Positions 52,088-61,176 of a stretch of DNA of 64,000 bases are shown piece by piece; within the stretch, counting starts at the first letter, position 1, and every line of letters starts with the position of its first letter. The stretch is taken from positions 4,960,001-5,024,000 of the forward strand of contig OZ244209.1 of assembly GCA_965216885.1 (NCBI GenBank), read 5' to 3'. A model generated the notes under the pieces. That model was not told where the DNA came from, searched no databases, and worked only from the letters and a program-made list of their open reading frames with translations. Source of the DNA: CAYNJG01 sp965216885. Lineage in GTDB: Bacteria > Planctomycetota > Planctomycetia > Pirellulales > Pirellulaceae. The position numbers and the translations under genes were made by a program.

Positions 52088-53401
52088 ATGTCTGCAACGC
52101 GTCGAGTCGTCATTACCGGAATGGGATTGGTCAGTCCGCTTGGAAATGACAAGTCGAAATTCTGGTCGGCGCTAACCGCCGGTGAAAGCGGGATTCGCCC
52201 GATATCCCTGGTCCCCACAACTACGCTGCCGGTTCAGTCCGGCGGCGAAGCGGTTGAGTTTACCGGTCACATCAGCGAGTTTGGCACCCTGGAAGGTGCG
52301 CAGAAGAAGCAGATTCGCAAAGGCCTGAAGGTCATGTGCCGCGAAATCCAGATGGGCGTCGCCGCATCGCAGCTTGCATTTCAGGATGCAAAACTGGCTT
52401 TCGATGACATCGATCGCGAACGCACGGGCGTCGTGTTTGGTTGCGACTACATCATGACGATGCCTGCCGAGTTCGAAGAGGGCGTTCGAAATTGCCTCAA
52501 GGAAGGCAGCGATTTTGAGTTTCAAAAATGGGCCGAGGACGGTCTGACCAAAGTCACGCCGCTGTGGCTGTTGAAGTACCTGCCCAACATGCCCGCGTGT
52601 CACGTGGCGATTTACAACGACCTGCGTGGCCCCAGTAATTCGATTACCGTTCGCGAAGCATCGTCGAACCTCGCGATTGCCGAGGCATGGTGTACGATCG
52701 AACGAGGCCATGCGGACGCCATCATCTCAGGTGCCACGGGAAGCCGAATTCACCCCATCAAGACGGTCCACGTTGCACTGCAGGAAGAGCTGGCGCAGGA
52801 GAACGGCGACCCCGGAAAAATCTCCCGACCGTTTGATGCCAATCGAACTGGCATGGTCGTTGGCGAAGGTGCCGGATCGGTTCTTCTGGAAGAAATGTCC
52901 GTCGCTGAAAAACGCGGAGCCAACATCCTCGCGGAAGTCGTTGGCTACGGCTCATCGGCGGTGATCGAAAAGAACTTTGTCGCTCGGCGCGATACGGCCG
53001 TCGCCAACTCGATGCGACAGGCGTTGCGAATGGCGAATATGACTCCGGACGACATTGGCCACGTCAGCGCCCACGGTGTTGGATCGATCAAGGGCGACCG
53101 CGACGAGGCGAAAGCCATCAATGAAGTCTTCGCCGAACGTTCTTCGGCAGTACCGGTTGTCGCCACGAAGAGCTTCACGGGCAACGTCGGAGCCGGCGGC
53201 GGCAGTATTGAATTGATTGCCAGTATTCAGGCGATGGAAAACGGTAATCTGTACCCGACGCTGAACTACACGACTCCCGATCCCGAGTGCGAACTCAATA
53301 TCGTGACCACACCGGATGTGCCGGCCGGAACGAGCGTGATGAATGTGAACGTCTCCATGCAGGGACAGGCGTCGGCGTTGATCGTGCGATCCGTCGCGTA
53401 G
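52088..53401 (+). CDS. Ketosynthase-fold (FabF-like) protein lacking the catalytic cysteine
   Basis: 437 residues from ATG 52088. 'RRVVITGMGLVSPLGNDKSK' and 'SRPFDANRTGMVVGEGAGSV' firmly place it in the beta-ketoacyl-ACP synthase II fold. In FabF the nucleophile lies in 'GPSxSIxTACTS'. Here the aligned segment is 'GPSNSITVREASS', so Glu190 (or Ala191 if a gap is allowed) replaces Cys. The first His is kept (His329 in 'SAHGVGS'), Lys361 is kept, but the second His is Asn366 ('FTGNVGAGGG'), and the late GFGG loop is 'VSMQGQAS'. It cannot be a normal condensing enzyme; a chain-length-factor-like, decarboxylating or purely structural role is possible. No ACP or partner KS is adjacent. Confidence 0.85.
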   Translation: MSATRRVVITGMGLVSPLGNDKSKFWSALTAGESGIRPISLVPTTTLPVQSGGEAVEFTGHISEFGTLEGAQKKQIRKGLKVMCREIQMGVAASQLAFQDAKLAFDDIDRERTGVVFGCDYIMTMPAEFEEGVRNCLKEGSDFEFQKWAEDGLTKVTPLWLLKYLPNMPACHVAIYNDLRGPSNSITVREASSNLAIAEAWCTIERGHADAIISGATGSRIHPIKTVHVALQEELAQENGDPGKISRPFDANRTGMVVGEGAGSVLLEEMSVAEKRGANILAEVVGYGSSAVIEKNFVARRDTAVANSMRQALRMANMTPDDIGHVSAHGVGSIKGDRDEAKAINEVFAERSSAVPVVATKSFTGNVGAGGGSIELIASIQAMENGNLYPTLNYTTPDPECELNIVTTPDVPAGTSVMNVNVSMQGQASALIVRSVA

Positions 53402-53503
53402 GACTTCTGCCAATGCGTTGCCTACGCAATGGTCGGCCACACACAATCAGCCGCTGAGAGTTAGCTCACGGTTCCGTTTTCCGTCCGGCGCCAATTCGTT
53501 CTC

Positions 53504-53658
53504 GTCGCCAGTCGCCAGTCGCCAGTCGCCAGTCGCTCGAAACTCGAAACTCGAAACTCGAAACTCGAAACTCGAAACTCGAAACTCGAAACTCGAAACT
53601 CGAAACTCGAAGCTCGAAGCTCGAAGCTCGAAACTCGAAACTCGAAACTCGAAACTCG
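53504..53658. repeat. Heptamer tandem-repeat array (GTCGCCA and CTCGAAA units)
   Basis: Four GTCGCCA units (53504-53531) plus GTCG, then 17 heptamers from 53536 to 53654: 14 CTCGAAA and three CTCGAAG (53606-53626), ending with a partial CTCG. The period of seven breaks any reading frame. The array lies between the convergent ends of the ketosynthase-like gene and the dockerin gene. It could be a slippage-prone array, a protein-binding array or a selfish repeat. Confidence 0.9.
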
Positions 53659-53668
53659 CCCCTAGTTC

Positions 53669-55321
53669 CTACTCGTCCCCGGTCGAATCAAAACCAAAGT
53701 TCCCCGATAGCGCGAGGAAATCGGAGAAGTCGACGACACCATCGCCGTTGAAGTCGCCATCGCCCCATGCGGCTTCCGTTTTGCCAAAATTGCCCGACAG
53801 TGTGAGGAAGTCGGGGAAGTCGACGACGCCATTCAGGTCCACGTCGCCTGCCCGCGTATCGAGGATCTCCTCGACGATATAGTTGGCGTCGTCGCCAGTG
53901 ACGTCACCATCTTCGTTAACGTCGAACTCCTCATCGCTGGACGCCGCCGATACCGCCGCAAAAACGGCGTCAATATCCGCCACGTTGACAACGTCATCTC
54001 CGTTAACGTCGCCGGGGATACCGGGTTGCTCAAGAATCTCAATCGTTGGCGCGGGGACCTGCCACAGCGACTCGCGGAAAGCGCCGTTCGTGGCCGAGAA
54101 GTAGACGAAATCGCCAATCTGCTGGAAGCCCGCCAACGCATCGGAACTGGCGTCGCGGACCGTCTCGACAAACGTCGTACCGGCCGTGGTCCCGTTGGTT
54201 CCCCAGATCTCGTATTGATCCAACGTCCGATTCACGCTGAAGACCATGCCGCCTGGAACATTGAACGTCGAATGCAGGTTCGTCCCGAAGAACGAAACGA
54301 ACGGCAGCAACTGAGTCGGTGAGTTGTCCGCTCCGACCACGTAAAACCCGTTTGCATGCCAGAAATACGCTTTGCCATCGCTGGTGGTCATGCCATCCGC
54401 CGACGTTGAAATCGTCGACACGTGCGAAAGGTCCGCGGAGATCGCCTGCAATCCACGGCTGTTGACGGTGTAAATCGTGCTGCCCGCGACGGACAACTCG
54501 GATATGTCGCCACCCAAGGCGAGGCCGAGATCGATTTGCTGCGTGCCTTCGCTGGTTCCGTCCGTCAGCCAGAGTTGGTCTTGCGATTCGAAAAGCAGTC
54601 GGTCGCCGTATGGCGTCAGGAAATTGATGTCGTTCACGGCTACCTCGGGAATCGACACGGGGTTCGTTCCTTCGGCGGTTCCGTCAGAAACCCAGATGCT
54701 GAGCGAACCAGCAATATCGGTAGTGCCAACGAAGAACATCTGGTCGCCCACGATCGTCATGTGTTCGCCGGCCGAACCTCCCAGGCCAGGAATGGAATCC
54801 GCGACGCGTTCGGTACCGATGGCGGTACCGTCACTCTTGTAGAGTTCTCGGCCGGACTCGCCATCGTTCGCGAAGAAGTACAGCGTATCCTGAAAGACGA
54901 CCATATCCGTGGGCGCACCGCTTTCGGCCCCCGGCCAGATATCGGCAATCAGGTTGGTCGTACCGCGGGTCCCGTTGGAAACCCACAGTTCGTAGCCATT
55001 GAAGCCATTGTTGGCACCAAAAAAGAGGCTGCCATTGAACTCGATGAAGTCACGCGGACCGGCCCCAAGGCGACCGATGCGAATATCCTTCAGCAGCTCG
55101 GTGCCTGCCGCGGTCCCATCCGAAATCCATGCTTCCGGACCAACTCGACCGTCATCGCCCCGGACGACAATGCTATCACCGAACGCATGAATGTCTCGCG
55201 GCGTAAAGCGAGCGTCCTCGGTCATGTCGATGTTGGCCAGAATATCGACGGCCAGCAGCTGCCGCTCGTCCAGACTTTCGAAATCGAGTTTCGACCCGCT
55301 CTGCGATGTTTGCCAATTCAT
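53669..55321 (-). CDS. Secreted ELWxxDGT-repeat protein with C-terminal dockerin-like EF-hands
   Basis: 550 residues from ATG 55321, chosen because GGGGGAGA precedes it; the longer frame to 55471 is unlikely. Near the N-terminus 'DFESLDERQLLAVDIL' matches the planctomycete LEPR-xLL-like sorting motif found in many secreted proteins of the phylum. The body has at least six repeats such as 'EAWISDGTAAGTELLKDI', 'ELWVSNGTRGTTNL', 'ELYKSDGTAIGTERVADS' and 'QLWLTDGTSEGTQQIDL' (beta-propeller-like). The end has dockerin-type units 'GDVNGDDVVNVADID', 'GDVDLNGVVDFPDFL' and 'GDFNGDGVVDFSDFL'. The same tail style ends the first gene of the window. Export and surface retention are inferred. Confidence 0.86.
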   Translation of the reverse strand: MNWQTSQSGSKLDFESLDERQLLAVDILANIDMTEDARFTPRDIHAFGDSIVVRGDDGRVGPEAWISDGTAAGTELLKDIRIGRLGAGPRDFIEFNGSLFFGANNGFNGYELWVSNGTRGTTNLIADIWPGAESGAPTDMVVFQDTLYFFANDGESGRELYKSDGTAIGTERVADSIPGLGGSAGEHMTIVGDQMFFVGTTDIAGSLSIWVSDGTAEGTNPVSIPEVAVNDINFLTPYGDRLLFESQDQLWLTDGTSEGTQQIDLGLALGGDISELSVAGSTIYTVNSRGLQAISADLSHVSTISTSADGMTTSDGKAYFWHANGFYVVGADNSPTQLLPFVSFFGTNLHSTFNVPGGMVFSVNRTLDQYEIWGTNGTTAGTTFVETVRDASSDALAGFQQIGDFVYFSATNGAFRESLWQVPAPTIEILEQPGIPGDVNGDDVVNVADIDAVFAAVSAASSDEEFDVNEDGDVTGDDANYIVEEILDTRAGDVDLNGVVDFPDFLTLSGNFGKTEAAWGDGDFNGDGVVDFSDFLALSGNFGFDSTGDE

Positions 55322-55814
55322 TTTCAAGTCTCCCCCAAAACCACCCCATGTTTCACATAATAAGGAAGGCGCGATAAAAAATCGCCAGATTTTCCAGCAA
55401 CAGGGCAGGAGAATACAGATCCAAGATCGCTTGCAAGATCGCCCTGAGGCCCCCGCACTGTGGTTTTTCAATGTAGGACGTCGGTGGCTTGCGATAGATG
55501 GGCATTACCCGGTGCATCATTGGGTTGACAGCCCCAAGTTAGAGGAATACGTTTACTGGATTGCAGCCAGTAGGATGTTGAGGCATATGTCTCTCGCCCA
55601 CAGGTTGAGTTGCCGGCGGACGGATCCGCCTGGTACGAATCACCGTTGCGGTAATTGGTGAAACATCGCATTCGGCGAACCTTGAATGGGTCGCGGGGTG
55701 CTCTGATCGGGTCGGTTTTCCGGTCCTACCGCCAGGTGCTCTACCGAGGCGGCTCCCCCTGTGAAATCTGCCTGCCGTACAGTTGTGCCGTGGTTTTAAC
55801 GGTTGGAGAGCAAT
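55322..55814. other. Divergent intergenic region upstream of nusA
   Basis: About 490 bases between the secreted dockerin gene (minus) and nusA (plus). It should hold promoters for both. No rimP gene is seen, though rimP usually precedes nusA. GGAGAG at 55805-55810 is a good ribosome site for nusA. No tRNA or clear terminator was found by eye. Confidence 0.5.
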
Positions 55815-57290
55815 ATGAATGCGAGCGAAGTACTCAGGATCGTTGATGCGATTCACCGCGACAAGAACATCGATAAAGAAATCGTGTTCCAGGCGATCGA
55901 GTCTGCGCTGGTATCGGCTTCTCGCAAATACCATGGAGAAGAGTCCGAAATCATCATCAACATCGACCGTATGGAAGGCCAGATTAGCGGTACGGTCAAT
56001 GGAGATGTGCTTGATCACGAGGAAGCCGTCGGACGTATCGGAGCTCAGACGGCCAAGCAGGTCATCATTCAGAAAATCCGTGAGGCAGAACGCGACTCGC
56101 TGCACGACGAGTATGAGGAAATGATGGGCCAGATGGTGGCCGGAATTGTGCAGAAGAACGAGGGCGGAGCGACCATCGTCAGCTTGGGAAACGTTGAGGC
56201 AATTTTGCCGCGTAGCGAGCAAATCCCTGGCGAGTCGCACGAAGTCAACGAACGTGTGCGGGCGACCGTATTCGACGTCCGAAAACAGGGCAGCCGAGTA
56301 AAGGTCATCCTCAGCCGAGCGAGACCGCAGTTGGTGCAGTGCCTGTTCGAACAGGAAATCCCGGAAATCAGCGAAGGCGTCATCACCATCGAAGCCCTTT
56401 CTCGCGAGCCGGGCTATCGCAGCAAGGTTGCCGTGGTCAGCAATGACCAACGTGTCGACTGCGTCGGTGCCTGCGTCGGGGTGCGTGGTAACCGAATCAA
56501 GAACATCGTCGACGAACTGGCAGGCGAGCGAATTGACATCGTACGCTTCAACGACGACATGCAGGTTCTGATCCCCAACGCCCTGCAACCGGCCGAAGTG
56601 GACGAAGTCATTCTCTGCAAAATGATGGGACGCGCAATTGTCCTGGTGCGTGAAGATCAGCTTTCGCTGGCCATTGGACGACGCGGCCAGAACGTTCGAC
56701 TTGCCAGCAAACTGTGCAAGTGGGACATCGAAATCATGACGCAGGAGGAACTGCAGGAGCAGATCGAGCGTGCCGTGATCGGCTACAGTGCCATCGAAGG
56801 GATCTCCGATCAGCTGGCAGAACAGCTTGTGGGCGAAGGATTCCTGTCTTATGACGACCTTTCGGTAATCGAGCCAGATGACCTCATCGCCATGAGCGAA
56901 AGTGCCGAGGACATGGAGACACTCACGGAGGAGCAGGTCGACGTAATCGTTGAAGACGCCGAATCCCGTGCGGAAGAAGCTGAAAAAGCTGCCGCCGACG
57001 AACGACGACGCCAACGCGAAGCCGATCGACTGGAGAAGGAAAAGGCAGCGAACGCTCCTCCCGCTGAAAGCACACCCGCTGAAAGCACACCCGCTGAAAC
57101 GGCAGAGGCGCCCGCTGCAGAAGCGACGGCCGAAACGCCAGCTGCCGATGCCCCAAGCCCGGAAGCGACGGCCGAGCCTGCCCCCGCAGAAGAGGCCGCT
57201 GCTCCGGAAGCCAGCGCCGACACGGGTGAGACGTCGACTGAAGGAACAGAGACTGAAACACCCGGTGAGGATGCCAAGGCAGAAGCCTGA
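55815..57290 (+). CDS. nusA: Transcription termination/antitermination factor NusA
   Basis: 491 residues from ATG 55815 with GGAGAG four bases upstream; a TTG at 55803 is less likely. The N-terminal domain is 'EVLRIVDAIHRDKNIDKEIV' onwards. An S1 domain lies at about 107-175 ('VAGIVQKNEGGATIVSLGNV'), and KH domains follow ('GVRGNRIKNIVDELAGERID' and 'LSLAIGRRGQNVRLASKLCK'). A helix-hairpin-helix-like segment comes next, then an unusual tail of about 100 residues rich in Glu/Ala/Pro/Thr containing 'PAESTPAESTPAET'. NusA binds RNA polymerase and nascent RNA to control pausing, termination and antitermination. It heads the nusA-infB-rbfA operon. Confidence 0.95.
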   Translation: MNASEVLRIVDAIHRDKNIDKEIVFQAIESALVSASRKYHGEESEIIINIDRMEGQISGTVNGDVLDHEEAVGRIGAQTAKQVIIQKIREAERDSLHDEYEEMMGQMVAGIVQKNEGGATIVSLGNVEAILPRSEQIPGESHEVNERVRATVFDVRKQGSRVKVILSRARPQLVQCLFEQEIPEISEGVITIEALSREPGYRSKVAVVSNDQRVDCVGACVGVRGNRIKNIVDELAGERIDIVRFNDDMQVLIPNALQPAEVDEVILCKMMGRAIVLVREDQLSLAIGRRGQNVRLASKLCKWDIEIMTQEELQEQIERAVIGYSAIEGISDQLAEQLVGEGFLSYDDLSVIEPDDLIAMSESAEDMETLTEEQVDVIVEDAESRAEEAEKAAADERRRQREADRLEKEKAANAPPAESTPAESTPAETAEAPAAEATAETPAADAPSPEATAEPAPAEEAAAPEASADTGETSTEGTETETPGEDAKAEA

Positions 57291-57533
57291 TTCATGGCCC
57301 CCCGAAATGGGATGCCCTGATGGGTACTTGCATATTTTAAAACTGAACCAAAACTTTGAGCTAATCTCTTATAATCGCACCGAAGGTCAAAACGGGAAAA
57401 TGCCGCATTCAGGCGACGTGGACTCAGAACGCGAAACCGCGGTTGGTTTCGAGCGACCCTCCAGGGAGAGCCGGCTTATGTAGACTCGGACAAGAAAATG
57501 TAGCCGCACCGCGGCGAGAGGAGAGTGGCAACA

Positions 57534-60500
57534 GTGCCCATTCGTATTTACGCGTTAGCGAAAGAGCTGGATATCGACAGCAAAGAACTTGTCGACGTTT
57601 GCACCAAAGCAGGCGTTACAGGCAAGGGGTCGGCGCTGGCCAGTCTTTCAGACGATGAGGTCGCCAAAATCAAGGCGCACCTCAACAAGTCCGCGGCTGC
57701 GCCTTCCTCCGGTGGTGGTGCGTCGGGAGGCAGCGCTGCTCCACCTCCGATGACGCGTCCGACAACGACGGCAAAACCCGTTGGCAAGATTCCTGTAATC
57801 CAGCAGAAGAAAGCCGCGGACCCGGAACCTACTCCGGAACCGGAACCAGAGCCCACGCCGCCCGCAGAACCTGCGGTAGCTGAAACCAAAGAATCGGCCA
57901 GTCCGCCGATCGATGTTCGTCGCAAGGCTGCAGGCAAGCCCAGTCCTGCTCCGGCCGCCGAGACAAAGCCCAAGCCCAAGCCAGCTGCCTCGGGCAAACC
58001 GGATACGGGGAAGCCGGCCCGGACAAAACGTCCGGCAGCAGCCAGTCCGCCGCCAGCCAGTGCACCTGCAGCCAGTGCACCTGCAGCCGAGAAGTCGCAT
58101 CCAAACAAAGTTGGGTTCACACGCGACGACTACATTGCCCCCATGGGCACCGCCGGCGGCAAGCCTCCGGTTTTGGGCAACCGCCCCAAGCAGTCCGGTG
58201 GCGAGAAAAAGAGTCAGGCGAAAAAGGGTCCCGTCATCAAGCTGCCGGACATTCCTCAGTCCGCCAACAAGCCAACGACGTCCGCTCCCAAAGGTGGAAA
58301 AGCGCAAAAGCCAATCATGACCCTGCCCCGGGATGCGATCAGTCGCGCCAAGGCAGGCGGTCGTGCACCGCTGGAACAATTCACCAAGCAACACGACAAG
58401 AAACGTACTGAGGAAAAAGAACGTCGAGGCGGCTCCACCGGTGGTGGTGGTGGTGGCGGACGTCCTGCCGGTCGCGGCAAACCGGGCTTTTCCGGCCCGG
58501 CGAGTATGCCCGATCCATCGGTACCGTTGCCTCCCGGCGAAGGAAAATCAACGCGTCGTAAGGCCCCCGCCAGCAAGGGAAGTGCGCCGGAGGATGGCGA
58601 AGGCAAGAAACTGGCTGGAATGGCCAGTGCTCGTGCCGCTCGGCAGAATAACCGTCGCCGCGGTCGTGGAGGGCGACCGGACGACGATGATGGTGATAAC
58701 CGACGTCGATACCGGAAGCGTCTTCAACGCAAGGGCGGCACCAATACGGCCGCTCCGCGTAAGGGTCGCGTCACCGTCGAACTTCCTTGCACGGTCCGCA
58801 GCCTTTCTGAAGGATCCGGTGTACCTACCGCTCAGATTCAGCGTGCCTTGATGGGGCTGGGGACGATGGCCACCATTAACGCCGAACTCGAGAACGAGAT
58901 GGCAGAATTGGTCGTCGCCGAGCTGGAGCTGGAGGTCGATCTGCGGCAGCCGGAAACGCTGGAAGATACGCTGCTGACCAAATTCGAAACCATCGAGGAC
59001 GACCCGGCCGATCTGGTCACTCGCCCACCGATTATCACCTTCCTTGGTCACGTCGACCACGGAAAGACGTCGCTGCTGGACCGCATCATTGGAATCAATG
59101 TCGTGGATCGCGAGGCTGGCGGAATTACCCAGCACATTCGTGCCTACAAGATTGACAAGGACGGTCGCGAACTTGCCTTCGTCGATACGCCCGGCCACGA
59201 AGCGTTTACCGAAATGCGTGCTCGCGGTGCGAACGTAACGGACATCGCCGTGCTGGTCGTCGCCGCCGACGACGGTGTCATGCCGCAAACAGAAGAAGCC
59301 ATCAGCCACGCCCGAGCGGCTGGAGTGCCGATTGTTGTGGCACTCAACAAGATCGATGTGCCCGGCGCCGACGAGAACAAGGCCTACCAGGACCTCTCGA
59401 CGCATGGCCTCTTGCCTACCGAGTGGGGTGGCGATGTCGAGGTAATCAAGACCAGCGCCATCACTGGCGAAGGTGTCGATGACCTTCTGGAAACCCTGCT
59501 GCTGACAGCGGAAATCCACGAGTACAAGGCCAATCCAAACCGCGAAGCCAATGGTATCTGTCTCGAGAGTCAGCAAGACGGCGACAAGGGTGTCGTCTCC
59601 AAGCTGATTGTCACCAACGGAACCATGAAGGTTGGCGATGTCATCGTGTGTGGCGGTGCCTTCGGTAAAGTGAAGGCAATCCATCACACGTTGCACGCCA
59701 ACAAACAGCTGAAAGAAGCTGGTCCGTCGACGCCCGTCAGCGTGATCGGCCTGGATATCGCTCCCGGTGCCGGTGATCCGTTCTACGTGATGTCGGATGT
59801 CTCGAAAGCTCGTGAAATTGCCATGACGCGACGTGACCGAAGTCGGTCGCAATCGTTGTCGGGTACAACCGTTCGAGTCAGCTTTGACGAATTCCAGCGT
59901 CGTCTTGAAGAAGGCACGCTGGCCGAGACCAATGAGGTCACCACGCTCAACATGATCTTGCGTGCGGACGTTCGCGGCTCCATTGAAGCCATCCAGAAAG
60001 AGCTGGAAAAACTGGCTCATCCGGAAGTTCGCATCAACATCCTTCAGGCGACGGTCGGTGCTGTAACGTCAGCCGACATCACGCTTGCGGATGCTTCGGA
60101 CGCTGTCGTTGTGGGCTTTAACGTGCTACCCGATGAGGCTGCACGTTCGCTCGCCGATGAGCGTGGTGTTGAAATCCGCCGCTACAACATCATCTATAAA
60201 GTCACCGAAGACCTGAAGATGATGCTGGAAGGCAAGCTGAAGCCGGAAAAACGCGTCGCCGATCTGGGACGTGCCCTGGTGCAGCGACTGTTTACGATCA
60301 GCCGTATCGGCACGATCGCAGGTTGCCGCGTACTGGCTGGAAAGATCGAGCGAGGTTGTCGTATTCGTGTCAACCGAGATGGACGGGGCATTGGCGAGTA
60401 TCCACTCGATTCACTCCGCCGAGAGAAGGATGACACGAAAGAAGTTCGTGAGGGATTCGAGTGCGGTATCAAGCTTTCCGGGTTCAACGACCTGAAAGAG

Positions 60501-60551
60501 GGCGACGTACTCGAAGCATACAAGATTGAAGAAGTTGCCCGCACACTCTAA
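57534..60551 (+). CDS. infB: Translation initiation factor IF-2
   Basis: 1005 residues from GTG 57534. The frame opens at GTG 57525, but AGGAG at 57518-57522 is too close to that codon and well placed for 57534. An IF2-N motif 'IRIYALAKELDIDSKELVDV' comes first, then about 350 residues of Pro/Ala/Lys/Gly-rich linker with a His-free poly-Gly stretch, then a second IF2-N ('VELPCTVRSLSEGSGVPT'). The G-domain has GHVDHGKTS near residue 505, DTPGHEAF near 551 and NKID near 604. Domains III and IV end in 'VLEAYKIEEVARTL'. IF-2 places initiator tRNA on the ribosome. It follows nusA after about 240 bases. Confidence 0.95.
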   Translation: MPIRIYALAKELDIDSKELVDVCTKAGVTGKGSALASLSDDEVAKIKAHLNKSAAAPSSGGGASGGSAAPPPMTRPTTTAKPVGKIPVIQQKKAADPEPTPEPEPEPTPPAEPAVAETKESASPPIDVRRKAAGKPSPAPAAETKPKPKPAASGKPDTGKPARTKRPAAASPPPASAPAASAPAAEKSHPNKVGFTRDDYIAPMGTAGGKPPVLGNRPKQSGGEKKSQAKKGPVIKLPDIPQSANKPTTSAPKGGKAQKPIMTLPRDAISRAKAGGRAPLEQFTKQHDKKRTEEKERRGGSTGGGGGGGRPAGRGKPGFSGPASMPDPSVPLPPGEGKSTRRKAPASKGSAPEDGEGKKLAGMASARAARQNNRRRGRGGRPDDDDGDNRRRYRKRLQRKGGTNTAAPRKGRVTVELPCTVRSLSEGSGVPTAQIQRALMGLGTMATINAELENEMAELVVAELELEVDLRQPETLEDTLLTKFETIEDDPADLVTRPPIITFLGHVDHGKTSLLDRIIGINVVDREAGGITQHIRAYKIDKDGRELAFVDTPGHEAFTEMRARGANVTDIAVLVVAADDGVMPQTEEAISHARAAGVPIVVALNKIDVPGADENKAYQDLSTHGLLPTEWGGDVEVIKTSAITGEGVDDLLETLLLTAEIHEYKANPNREANGICLESQQDGDKGVVSKLIVTNGTMKVGDVIVCGGAFGKVKAIHHTLHANKQLKEAGPSTPVSVIGLDIAPGAGDPFYVMSDVSKAREIAMTRRDRSRSQSLSGTTVRVSFDEFQRRLEEGTLAETNEVTTLNMILRADVRGSIEAIQKELEKLAHPEVRINILQATVGAVTSADITLADASDAVVVGFNVLPDEAARSLADERGVEIRRYNIIYKVTEDLKMMLEGKLKPEKRVADLGRALVQRLFTISRIGTIAGCRVLAGKIERGCRIRVNRDGRGIGEYPLDSLRREKDDTKEVREGFECGIKLSGFNDLKEGDVLEAYKIEEVARTL

Positions 60552-60589
60552 ATCAGACTGTCGGCAACGTATTTCAGAAACGAACCGCA

Positions 60590-61090
60590 ATGACATCGCG
60601 TCGAGTCCTTAAGGTCGCTTCCGCCATTCGCGAAGTCGTCAGTATGGCAATTCTGACCGACATTCGTGATCCGCGCGTGGAGAACGTGACCGTAACCTAT
60701 GTTGAAGTAACCGGTGATCTGCGGCAGGCCAAAGTGCATGTCTCGGTCATGGGTGATGAGAAGAAGCAGCAACTCTGTATGCATGGCCTACAGAGTTCCG
60801 CAGGATTCATTCAACAGAAGGTTGGTAACCGCATCGACACCCGCTACACACCGCGACTTAAATTCGTCCTTGATCAGGGTGTCAAGAAATCCGCGGAAGT
60901 AAATCGCATCCTTGGCGAATTGCTACCCGACAGTGAATCGGGCAAAAGTGACGCCGAGGCCTCCACTGCAACGACCGAGGCAGATGCCTCTGTTAGACTT
61001 CCCCCAGATCAGGAAACACTCGACCAGGAAGTACAGGATCAGGAATCCACCGACTTGCCAACGCACCAACAGGATTCGGATTCCGCCTAG
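60590..61090 (+). CDS. rbfA: Ribosome-binding factor A
   Basis: 166 residues. 'SRRVLKVASAIREVVSMAIL' and 'DIRDPRVENVTVTYVEVTGD' followed by 'LRQAKVHVSVMGDEKKQQ' are the RbfA KH-II fold pattern; the core ends near residue 115 with 'RYTPRLKFVLDQGVKKSAEV'. An extra acidic, Thr/Gln/Asp-rich tail of about 50 residues follows. RbfA binds the 30S subunit and helps 16S rRNA 5'-end maturation. It lies 38 bases after infB, completing the conserved operon. Confidence 0.95.
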   Translation: MTSRRVLKVASAIREVVSMAILTDIRDPRVENVTVTYVEVTGDLRQAKVHVSVMGDEKKQQLCMHGLQSSAGFIQQKVGNRIDTRYTPRLKFVLDQGVKKSAEVNRILGELLPDSESGKSDAEASTATTEADASVRLPPDQETLDQEVQDQESTDLPTHQQDSDSA

Positions 61091-61176
61091 CTTCCACCGG
61101 GATCACGTCGCTCCCGGCATTCGTCTCGCTGCACCACACTGATACTCAAATAAACAACACAGATACCAAGTAGAAA

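Noticed and set aside
53504..53658. Possible CRISPR array
   Set aside because: Units are 7 bp with no spacers and no cas genes nearby; it is a simple tandem repeat.
53418..53882. 154-residue plus-strand frame with repeated 'SKLETRN' units
   Set aside because: It is just the translation of the heptamer array in one frame and runs antisense into the dockerin gene.
54422..55360. 312-residue plus-strand frame
   Set aside because: It is the antisense shadow of the ELWxxDGT-repeat gene.
58548..60020. 490-residue minus-strand frame
   Set aside because: Antisense shadow of infB, whose motifs are unmistakable.
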